Origin: Chrysaora quinquecirrha
Lineage: Eukaryota > Cnidaria > Scyphozoa > Semaeostomeae > Pelagiidae
Direction of reading: 5' to 3'
DNA length: 64,000 nucleotides
NCBI GenBank assembly: GCA_014526335.1
Contig: JACTAT010000137.1
Span: forward strand, 124,001 to 188,000
The translations under genes and the position numbers were made by a program. Below are positions 11,201 through 23,200 of the stretch, piece after piece (position 1 is the first letter of the stretch; every line of letters starts with the position of its first letter). The notes beneath the pieces are model-generated. The model searched no databases. It saw only the letters and a list, made by a program, of their open reading frames with translations, and had not been told where the DNA came from.

Positions 11201-14200
11201 CATAGAGACATAGAGATGACAGATGATAGAGTTTTCTGGAAGATGACAGACATAGAGATAGAGATGACATAGAGACATAGAGATGACAGATGATAGAGTT
11301 TTCTGGAAGATGACAGACATAGAGATAGAGATGACATAGAGACATAGAGATGACAGATGATAGAGTTTTCTGGAAGATGACAGACATAGAGATAGAGATG
11401 ACATAGAGACATAGAGATGACAGATGATAGAGTTTTCTGGAAGATGACAGACATAGAGATAGAGATGACATAGAGACATAGAGATGACAGATGATAGAGT
11501 TTTCTGGAAGATGACAGACATAGAGATAGAGATGACATAGAGACATAGAGATGACAGATGATAGAGTTTTCTGGAAGATGACAGACATCTTGAGTAAGGG
11601 AATCCTTTCCGGGGGAGAGGTCGTAGAGAAGTTTGCTTCAATTTCACGACTGGTAGAAGAAAAGAAGAGAGTGATTATAAGTTGAATATGTCTGCTGAAA
11701 TTCAGAAAAAAAGATGCAAGTAACTCACAAAGAGGAAATACTTTATTAAATGCCTCCTTGAGCAAGTGAACTGTGCTTGAATCCATAATTTCATTTTTCT
11801 CCAACTAAACGTGGATCTTCCAGAAAAAATGTCGCGCCGACGCGACCTCTTTAAAAAGGCTTATTGGGAAGAGAAAGCCCAGTTAAAGGAAAACTTTTTT
11901 TAAAAAACCCTTTATTAAAGAAAAACGGTTTTACAGATAATAAAGTAATACCAGAGGTAACAAAACAGTTCAGTTTTCTAACCCTTTTCTTTACTGGGGT
12001 ATTTTGGAAGCAAGACACTGTTGTTTGGATATAATCATCAAGTGTCTGGAATATGTCTGGAATATGTCTGGAATACAGTACAATGCATTCCAGTCCTGGA
12101 ATACCATTCCAGTAATCACTGAAATTATGTCAGTATTAACCGGAATTTCATTCCAGTATTCTAGCATTCCAGTGTATTCCAGTATTCCATTCCAGTATTC
12201 CGCATTCCAAAATTTCTTAGGAGTAGCGCATCAATTAGAAATTTAACGGCAAAAACAACAACTTTCAACTTTTAATTCCGCATTCCATGTTTTCAAGATA
12301 GGCTTTAATATTTACTCTTATTTGATCTTAAATTCAAAAGAAATATTGTTTTGGATTTAAATATGTATTGTGCTCTATTGTTAGGGCTTCAGATGCTTCA
12401 GAGAAAATAGCTAATCAGGGAGCACCATACCCTATGACAGTCTGTCATAAGCAAATAATTAGGAATTTTTAGTATTGTCCTGGATAGTTGCTTTAAGGAA
12501 TATGAAATGTTCATTCGCTTTGTTTTATTGATGGTTTCAACAGCAGAAAACATCTTCACCTAGCTTTTGGAATCTTAGCAACCCCTGTGATAAGGAATTT
12601 GGAATAGGCCTACGTTTCTTGCACTTTAAAATCTCTGAGGTGTAACATCTTGTTTCTATTACAGTACAGGTTTTTTTTTATAAGGAACACCTTTATAAGG
12701 AACTCGAGGCTGAAAATTCCAAAAAAATTAAGGACTTTTAAGGAAACGTCGAGGCTCAAATGAAAAACTAAGAATAAATTTTTTCAAGAACAAGACAGTT
12801 TGTACAAATAAATAGCAGAATAACACCCATCGTTCCTCCTGAAAAGGCTCCAATTACATTTAACGTTAGAAAATGAAGCAATTTTATAAGACAAGGAACA
12901 GTATAAGGAACTTTCAGCCTCATTTTGTTGAAAAATTAAGGAACTCCAGCCTCAACTCAGACCAAAGGTTCCTTATAAAAAAAAACGTGTATCTTTTTTG
13001 AATTGGCCAATTTATCGGTGTGTCACAAAAATGCTTAATGACCTGTAGCAGAGATTGACGAAACATGGAATTAAATATGAAATAAACTATTAGCAGTTTG
13101 AGTGTGAGGTGAAAAGTTTCTTCGTTAAAAATTTGCAAGTTCTGGAGTTAAGCTCTTATTTGGCCATTCGAGAGTCAGGTCTTCTATTAAAGATTTTCTT
13201 CTACAAAACAAATTGCGTATTAATAAGACTTCAATTTGTTCTTAACCTCTTCTTATTAAAAGGATAAGGATGTTTTATAAATGTCTATACACGTTTTTTT
13301 TTATAAGAAACCTAGCTCGGGCCTAGTTCTAAAAGTTTCTTAATTTTTGATGCAATCTTAGTTCTAAAAGTTTCTTAACTTTTTGGGTGTTTAGTTCTAG
13401 GTTTCTTATAAACCGGTTTCTTATAAAAAAAACGTGTAAGAGATTAATAATATAGATTTTCTATAGGTTTTAATTAGAAAAGCAACAAATTCAGGTACAC
13501 GTTTTTTTTTTTTTAATAAGAAAGTGGTTTATAAGAAAGTGGTGCTCAACATCTTAAAAACTTAAGAAAGTTCAATACTGGATTCTTGAAACTTAAGAAA
13601 GTTCCGTTCCGTTTCATATTTTCACTCTTAATGCTCTGTATTTTGTTTTCGCTTTTCTGTTCAGTTGTTCATCCTGCTATTACACGAGTCTTATGGCTAT
13701 TTTCTATGGAAAACGTGATATTTGTGCATCGTATACAGTGCCTTAAACTGTGCATTTGCAGACTTACTGCATTCCAAAAATTTTTCCTAAGAAAGTCACA
13801 AGAAAGTTTTGGTACTGAGAATATGAAATATCTAAGAAAGTTTCAATACTGGTCCAAAAAAACTTTCTTGTAAAATAAAAAAACGTGTAGTTACGTATTT
13901 GGCAGTTTTACTTCACTGACGAAAATGGTTTTATGGGTTGAAAACGATAAGAGGAGGATAGGGTATTAAAAGCGTTACGTCATCGTTCTCCACTCAACTT
14001 TAAAAAACAAAATTTGGGAATTGAAGTCAACACTATCAACAAGAAGGTATTCTAGGGCGATTAAATAAGTAACAACAAAACAAACGGGCACAAAAAATAA
14101 TTTCTATCATTAGTTACCTGATTGACGATGCAAACAGATCTTTCTTCAAGCATCGGTTAGATTAGATAGTTTGAATAATAAATTCTCGCAAATCTGCACA

Positions 14201-17200
14201 TCTTTGACTTTCCAGGACTTTCCCTGTGCAGAAAGTGAAACCGGATGCATTATATACCTATTCCTAGAAGCTCTTTGAGAAATCACCCGTGCATAATGAA
14301 TGCAATTGAAATGGTAAATAATAAGTGAACAAAAGAGTTCTGCTGCATTAGCTGCATTATAAAACGTTTTGTTTGTATGATCCTACAATGTAAAAAAAGC
14401 ATTACCTACTGCACAGCTGCAAACTAGACTACAAGTGTTGTGTAAACCGAAAACGTCCCAAAAAATTAATAAAGATGCGGAAACGATGCACAGAGGGGGA
14501 TACTCCCTAATGTAGGCTGCCAAGGCTGACAGTGCAGTACACTCTTTTTTTATAAGAACAATTTTATAAAAACACGTGCCTGGATTTTGCCCAGATTTTA
14601 AGAACAAATTAATAATGTTAGTAAAAAAGTCAGACTGAATGTAAAAATCAAGCAAACAAAGAGATAGACAAAAATGCTTCATTTTCACACAAACCTAGGA
14701 CCAACCCAGACATTCATTGAGAAATATAAATATCTAAGTAACCAAGGAATTAAGGACAGATTAAGAACATTTCAGTCTCAAAAACGTCCAGCCTGAATCG
14801 AAATTTCCTGGTTCTTATATAAAAAAAGAGTGCATATTGTATGTGTTCCCCCTTCATGGGTGGATTTTCCTTCAAAATTCCTTATCACTGCTCGTTTAAT
14901 TGGGTCTAATTTATGGCTTAAATAGCTTAAAATTGGGTATAGAATCAAATCAAATCTCCTTAACATTTGGTACACCATGAATGCCTCCACGGACGATAGC
15001 ATACTAAAACTGGGTGGCTGAATTCGTAAAACTACACCTTTTATAAAAATCGGGGCAACATCCTTTTATGTACATTCCCTGTACATTTCAAGGTCAAGTA
15101 TCCCCGGGGAACAACGTTTCCGCGTTTCACCACTGACTTCTTTTTGGTACAGAGCCTACAATCTTGGACAAAATATTTGGGACAAGGCATTTTCTCGAAG
15201 GAATAAGGCCTATTCCATTGATTTTCTACTTCCATAACTCCAATTCTCCCCCCTTTTACCCCCAAAACAATGTTGGTAGTAGAGCAAAACAACTTTTGTA
15301 CGAAACAACATTGTAACGGGGGAGAAGGGGGAATCAATAGATAGTTGCAAAACTATTTAGGCAGTTCCAATATATTTTGTCCAAGATTGTCTGTATAACA
15401 TATTTTTGAAAGGACGTTTGAATTTTCAAAAAGATGTTACAAAATATTGATTTTTCATTTAAACCCTTCTTCAATGATCAAGGGGGCATATATGTTCAGT
15501 GAAAATCGAAAACCGACACACCCTAAAGCCACACCCTTAATTTTTTGAAGCTGTTATGTTCGACAAAAGGTTTTTCTAAATGGAAACATAGCATTGAGTT
15601 GAGAAAGTACGGGTAACCATCGGGTAACCATACGGGTAACCATGATTGTATATGTTTTTTATATGGATTTGGCAAGGGTAACCACGGGTAACCACGGGTA
15701 ACCATAATATATAAAGGATATATCTTATTCCCTTTATATATTATGGTTACCCGTGGTTACCCGTGGTTACCCTTGCTAAATCCATATAAAAAGCATATAG
15801 AATCATGGTTACCCGTATGGTTACCCGATGGTTACCCGTATGTTTTCAGCTCTGTACAATGTTTGAACAAACAAAAATAAAAATATATACAGTATTGTAC
15901 CAGTTGAAATCTTCTTATATTAAGTAAACGACGTTTCGAGCATGAACTCGTTATCAAGTCAATGTTTGTGTGGATAGAGCCGTTCGCCGAACATAACAGC
16001 ATCATAAATTAAGGGTGTGGCTTCTGGGCGTGTAATTTTCCGACTTTCACTGGACTTACATTATACTGTATGCTCTTTGAGCATTGAAAGGGGATTTAAG
16101 TTAGAAATCGATATTTTGTAGCATCTTTTTGAAAATTTAATTTCCTCTCAAAAAAATGTACTACAGACTGTCTGTATAACATATTTTTGAAAGGACGTTT
16201 GAATTTTCAAAAAGATGTTACAAAATATTGATTTTTCATTTAAACCCTTCTTCAATGATCAAGGGGCATATATGTTCAGTGAAAATCGAAAACCGACACA
16301 CCCTAAAGCCACACCCTTAATTTTTTGAAGCTGTTATGTTCGACAAAAGGTTTTCCTAAATGGAAACATAGCATTGAGTTGAGAAAGTACAGGTAACCAT
16401 CAGGTAACCATACGGGTAACCATGATTGTATATGTTTTTATATGGATTTGGCAAGGGTAACCACGGGTAACCACGGGTAACCATAATATATAAAGGATAT
16501 ATCTTATTCCTTTATATATTATGGTTACCCGTGGTTACCCGTGGTTACCTTGCTAAATCCATATAAAAGCATATAGAATCATGGTTACCCGTATGGTTAC
16601 CTGATGGTTTATGTTTTCAGCTCTGTACAATGTTTGAACAAACAAAATAAAAATATATACAGTATTGTACCAGTTGAAATCTTCTTATATTAAGTAAACG
16701 ACGTTTCGAGCATGAACTCGTTATCAAGTCAATGTTTGTGTGGATAGAGCCGTTCGCCGAACATAACAGCATCATAAATTAAGGGTGTGGCTTCTGGGCG
16801 TGTAATTTTCCGACTTTCACTGGACTTACATTATACTGTATGCTCTTTGAGCATTGAAAGGGGATTTAAGTTAGAAATCGATATTTTGTAGCATCTTTTT
16901 GAAAATTTAATTTCCTCTCAAAAAAATGTACTACAGACAATCTTGGACAATATATTTGGGACAAGGCATTTTCTCGAAGGAATAAGGCCTATTCCATTGA
17001 TTTTCTACTTCCATAACTCCAATTCTCTCCCCTTTTACCCCCAAAACAATGTTGGTAGTAGAGCAAAACAACTTTTGTACGAAACAACATTGTAACGGGG
17101 GAGAAGGGGGAATCAATAGATAGTTGCAAAACTATTTAGGCAGTTCCAATATATTTTGTCCAAGATTGTCTGTATAACATATTTTTGAAAGGACGTTTGA

Positions 17201-20200
17201 ATTTTCAAAAAGATGTTACAAAATATTGATTTTTCATTTAAACCCTTCTTCAATGATCAAGGGGCATATATGTTCAGTGAAAATCGAAAACCGACACACC
17301 CTAAAGCCACACCCTTAATTTTTTGAAGCTGTTATGTTCGACAAAAGGTTTTTCTAAATGGAAACATAGCATTGAGTTGAGAAAGTACAGGTAACCATCA
17401 GGTAACCATACGGGTAACCATGATTGTATATGTTTTTATATGGATTTGGCAAGGTAACCACGGGTAACCACGGGTAACCATAATATATAAAGGATATATC
17501 TTATTCCCTTTATATATTATGGTTACCCGTGGTTACCCGTGGTTACCCTTGCTAAATCCATATAAAAAGCATATAGAATCATGGTTACCCGTATGGTTAC
17601 CCGATGGTTACCCGTATGTTTTCAGCTCTGTACAATGTTTGAACAAACAAAAATAAAAATATATACAGTATTGTACCAGTTGAAATCTTCTTATATTAAG
17701 TAAACGACGTTTCGAGCATGAACTCGTTATCAAGTCAATGTTTGTGTGGATAGAGCCGTTCGCCGAACATAACAGCATCATAAATTAAGGGTGTGGCTTC
17801 TGGGCGTGTAATTTTCCGACTTTCACTGGACTTACATTATACTGTATGCTCTTTGAGCATTGAAAGGGGATTTAAGTTAGAAATCGATATTTTGTAGCAT
17901 CTTTTTGAAAATTTAATTTCCTCTCAAAAAAATGTACTACAGACTGTCTGTATAACATATTTTTGAAAGGACGTTTGAATTTTCAAAAAGATGTTACAAA
18001 ATATTGATTTTTCATTTAAACCCTTCTTCAATGATCAAGGGGCATATATGTTCAGTGAAAATCGAAAACCGACACACCCTAAAGCCACACCCTTAATTTT
18101 TTGAAGCTGTTATGTTCGACAAAAGGTTTTTCTAAATGGAAACATAGCATTGAGTTGAGAAAGTACGGGTAACCATCGGGTAACCATACGGGTAACCATG
18201 ATTGTATATGTTTTTTATATGGATTTGGCAAGGGTAACCACGGGTAACCACGGGTAACCATAATATATAAAGGATATATCTTATTCCCTTTATATATTAT
18301 GGTTACCCGTGGTTACCCGTGGTTACCCTTGCTAAATCCATATAAAAGCATATAGAATCATGGTTACCCGTATGGTTACCTGATGGTTACCCGTATGTTT
18401 TCTCTGTACAATGTTTGAACAAACAAAATAAAAATATATACAGTATTGTACCAGTTGAAATCTTCTTATATTAAGTAAACGACGTTTCGAGCATGAACTC
18501 GTTATCAAGTCAATGTTTGTGTGGATAGAGCCGTTCGCCGAACATAACAGCATCATAAATTAAGGGTGTGGCTTCTGGGCGTGTAATTTTCCGACTTTCA
18601 CTGGACTTACATTATACTGTATGCTCTTTGAGCATTGAAAGGGATTTAAGTTAGAAATCGATATTTTGTAGCATCTTTTGAAAATTTAATTTCCTCTCAA
18701 AAAAATGTACTACAGACTGTCTGTATAACATATTTTTGAAAGGACGTTTGAATTTTCAAAAAGATGTTACAAAATATTGATTTTTCATTTAAACCCTTCT
18801 TCAATGATCAAGGGGCATATATGTTCAGTGAAAATCGAAAACCGACACACCCTAAAGCCACACCCTTAATTTTTTGAAGCTGTTATGTTCGACAAAAGGT
18901 TTTTCTAAATGGAAACATAGCATTGAGTTGAGAAAGTACGGGTAACCATCAGGTAACCATACGGGTAACCATGATTGTATATGTTTTTTATATGGATTTG
19001 GCAAGGGTAACCACGGGTAACCACGGGTAACCATAATATATAAAGGATATATCTTATTCCCTTTATATATTATGGTTACCCGTGGTTACCCGTGGTTACC
19101 CTTGCTAAATCCATATAAAAAGCATATAGAATCATGGTTACCCGTATGGTTACCCGATGGTTACCCGTATGTTTTCAGCTCTGTACAATGTTTGAACAAA
19201 CAAAAATAAAAATATATACAGTATTGTACCAGTTGAAATCTTCTTATATTAAGTAAACGACGTTTCGAGCATGAACTCGTTATCAAGTCAATGTTTGTGT
19301 GGATAGAGCCGTTCGCCGAACATAACAGCATCATAAATTAAGGGTGTGGCTTCTGGGCGTGTAATTTTCCGACTTTCACTGGACTTACATTATACTGTAT
19401 GCTCTTTGAGCATTGAAAGGGGATTTAAGTTAGAAATCGATATTTTGTAGCATCTTTTTGAAAATTTAATTTCCTCTCAAAAAAATGTACTACAGACAAT
19501 CTTGGACAAAATATTTGGGACAAGGCATTTTCTCGAAGGAATAAGGCCTATTCCATTGATTTTCTACTTCCATAACTCCAATTCTCCCCCCTTTTACCCC
19601 CAAAACAATGTTGGTAGTAGAGCAAAACAACTTTTGTACGAAACAACATTGTAACGGGGGAGAAGGGGGAATCAATAGATAGTTGCAAAACTATTTAGGC
19701 AGTTCCAATATATTTTGTCCAAGATTGTCTGTATAACATATTTTTGAAAGGACGTTTGAATTTTCAAAAAGATGTTACAAAATATTGATTTTTCATTTAA
19801 ACCCTTCTTCAATGATCAAGGGGCATATATGTTCAGTGAAAATCGAAAACCGACACACCCTAAAGCCACACCCTTAATTTTTTGAAGCTGTTATGTTCGA
19901 CAAAAGGTTTTTCTAAATGGAAACATAGCATTGAGTTGAGAAAGTACGGGTAACCATCGGGTAACCATACGGGTAACCATGATTGTATATGTTTTTTATA
20001 TGGATTTGGCAAGGGTAACCACGGGTAACCACGGGTAACCATAATATATAAAGGATATATCTTATTCCCTTTATATATTATGGTTACCCGTGGTTACCCG
20101 TGGTTACCCTTGCTAAATCCATATAAAAGCATATAGAATCATGGTTACCCGTATGGTTACCCGATGGTTACCCGTATGTTTTCAGCTCTGTACAATGTTT

Positions 20201-23200
20201 GAACAAACAAAAATAAAAATATATACAGTATTGTACCAGTTGAAATCTTCTTATATTAAGTAAACGACGTTTCGAGCATGAACTCGTTATCAAGTCAATG
20301 TTTGTGTGGATAGAGCCGTTCGCCGAACATAACAGCATCATAAATTAAGGGTGTGGCTTCTGGGCGTGTAATTTTCCGACTTTCACTGGACTTACATTAT
20401 ACTGTATGCTCTTTGAGCATTGAAAGGGGATTTAAGTTAGAAATCGATATTTTGTAGCATCTTTTTGAAAATTTAATTTCCTCTCAAAAAAATGTACTAC
20501 AGACAATCTTGGACAAAATATTTGGGACAAGGCATTTTCTCGAAGGAATAAGGCCTATTCCATTGATTTTCTACTTCCATAACTCCAATTCTCCCCCCTT
20601 TTACCCCCAAAACAATGTTGGTAGTAGAGCAAAACAACTTTTGTACGAAACAACATTGTAACGGGGGAGAAGGGGGAATCAATAGATAGTTGCAAAACTA
20701 TTTAGGCAGTTCCAATATATTTTGTCCAAGATTGTCTGTATAACATATTTTTGAAAGGACGTTTGAATTTTCAAAAAGATGTTACAAAATATTGATTTTT
20801 CATTTAAACCCTTCTTCAATGATCAAGGGGCATATATGTTCAGTGAAAATCGAAAACCGACACACCCTAAAGCCACACCCTTAATTTTTGAAGCTGTTAT
20901 GTTCGACAAAGGTTTTTCTAAATGGAAACATAGCATTGAGTTGAGAAAGTACAGGTAACCATCGGGTAACCATACGGGTAACCATGATTGTATATGTTTT
21001 TTATATGGATTTGGCAAGGGTAACCACGGGTAACCACGGGTAACCATAATATATAAAGGATATATCTTATTCCCTTTATATATTATGGTTACCCGTGGTT
21101 ACCCGTGGTTACCTTGCTAAATCCATATAAAAGCATATAGAATCATGGTTACCCGTATGGTTACCCGATGGTTACCCGTATGTTTTCAGCTCTGTACAAT
21201 GTTTGAACAAACAAAATATAAAAATATATACAGTATTGTACCAGTTGAAATCTTCTTATATTAAGTAAACGACGTTTCGAGCATGAACTCGTTATCAAGT
21301 CAATGTTTGTGTGGATAGAGCCGTTCGCCGAACATAACAGCATCATAAATTAAGGGTGTGGCTTCTGGGCGTGTAATTTTCCGACTTTCACTGGACTTAC
21401 ATTATACTGTATGCTCTTTGAGCATTGAAAGGATTTAAGTTAGAAATCGATATTTTGTAGCATCTTTTTGAAAATTTAATTTCCTCTCAAAAAAATGTAC
21501 TACAGACTGTCTGTATAACATATTTTTGAAAGGACGTTTGAATTTTCAAAAAGATGTTACAAAATATTGATTTTTCATTTAAACCCTTCTTCAATGATCA
21601 AGGGGCATATATGTTCAGTGAAAATCGAAAACCGACACACCCTAAAGCCACACCCTTAATTTTTTGAAGCTGTTATGTTCGACAAAAGGTTTTTCTAAAT
21701 GGAAACATAGCATTGAGTTGAAAGTACAGGTAACCATCAGGTAACCATACGGGTAACCATGATTGTATATGTTTTATATGGATTTGGCAAAGGTAACCAC
21801 GGGTAACCACGGTAACCATAATATATAAAGGATATATCTTATTCCCTTTATATATTATGGTTACCCGTGGTTACCCGTGGTTACCCTATAAATCCATATA
21901 AAAAGCATATAGAATCATGGTTATATGGTTACCTGATGGTTACCCGTATGTTTTCAGCTCTGTACAATGTTTGAACAAACAAAATAAAAATATATACAGT
22001 ATTGTACCAGTTGAAATCTTCTTATATTAAGTAAACGACGTTTCGAGCATGAACTCGTTATCAAGTCAATGTTTGTGTGGATAGAGCCGTTCGCCGAACA
22101 TAACAGCATCATAAATTAAGGGTGTGGCTTCTGGGCGTGTAATTTTCCGACTTTCACTGGACTTACATTATACTGTATGCTCTTTGAGCATTGAAAGGGG
22201 ATTTAAGTTAGAAATCGATATTTTGTAGCATCTTTTTGAAAATTTAATTTCCTCTCAAAAAAATGTACTACAGACTGTCTGTATAACATATTTTTGAAAG
22301 GACGTTTGAATTTTCAAAAAGATGTTACAAAATATTGATTTTTCATTTAAACCCTTCTTCAATGATCAAGGGGCATATATGTTCAGTGAAAATCGAAAAC
22401 CGACACACCCTAAAGCCACACCCTTAATTTTTTGAAGCTGTTATGTTCGACAAAAGGTTTTTCTAAATGGAAACATAGCATTGAGTTGAGAAAGTACAGG
22501 TAACCATCAGGTAACCATACGGGTAACCATGATTGTATATGTTTTTATATGGATTTGGCAAGGTAACCACGGGTAACCACGGGTAACCACAATCTTGGAC
22601 AAAATATTTGGGACAAGGCATTTTCTCCAAGGAATAAGGCCTATTCCATTGATTTTCTACTTCCATAACTCCAATTCTCCCCCCTTTTACCCCCAAAACA
22701 ATGTTGGTAAGAGCAAAACAACTTTTGTACGAAACAACATTGTAACGGGGAAGAAGGGGGAATCAATAGATAGTAGCAAAACTATTTAGGCCGTTCCAAT
22801 ATATTTTGTCCAAGATTGTAGCTTCCTTATATAAAAATGCGTTTAGAGAGATGTTCTTTGTGTTTCATGCGCAGGGCATTCGCATTCGCACAAGAAATGC
22901 TATTCATCTTCGATCTTCCTATTCCTGAGGTAGTAACTTACCTAGTATCTACACCACTGTAGAACAAAAATGGTACGAGAATTAAATTCATATGTGGTAA
23001 ATAGTCATAGTTACATTAACATTATTCATTTATATCTATTTAGATCACCCTCTTTGGCCTGGTTGGGGTTTTGGTACCCCAGTTGGGGATCCGAAATCAC
23101 CTAATATCAAAGAGCCAGCCGAGTTAGCAGCTCTTGCTTTCAAAACCTTGGACAATTATAACGGTAGCCCGCAACCACCGAATCCTAAGAAAGTCGATTC

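Larger units (their letters stand above)
15158..22819. repeat. Tandem array of two TIR modules (A about 775 bp, B about 233 bp)
   Basis: The order is B-A-A-B-A-A-A-B-A-B-A-A-A(truncated)-B. Module A starts GTCTGTA, ends TACAGAC, and has inverted arms of about 180 bp (for example 15389-15562 against 15986-16168). It also has a second, central palindrome rich in GGGTAACC. Adjacent A units meet at TACAGAC-T-GTCTGTA, itself a palindrome. Module B has ACAATCTTGG..CCAAGATTGT ends. B modules bound the array at both sides. The repeated minus-strand open frames of about 60 codons are by-products. The whole array lies in intron 2 of the secreted-protein gene. Confidence 0.93.

Noticed and set aside
10222..11804. 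Minus-strand open frames of 438-517 codons
   Set aside because: They are generated by the 67-bp minisatellite, open in all three frames, with no domain and no codon-level constraint.
15609..15840. Telomere-like repeats (GGGTAACC)
   Set aside because: The motif is not TTAGGG, it is palindromic and confined to the module centre, so no interstitial telomere is inferred.
15041..22696. Recurring 60-98 codon minus-strand frames
   Set aside because: They coincide with modules A and B of the tandem array and repeat identically; repeat by-products.
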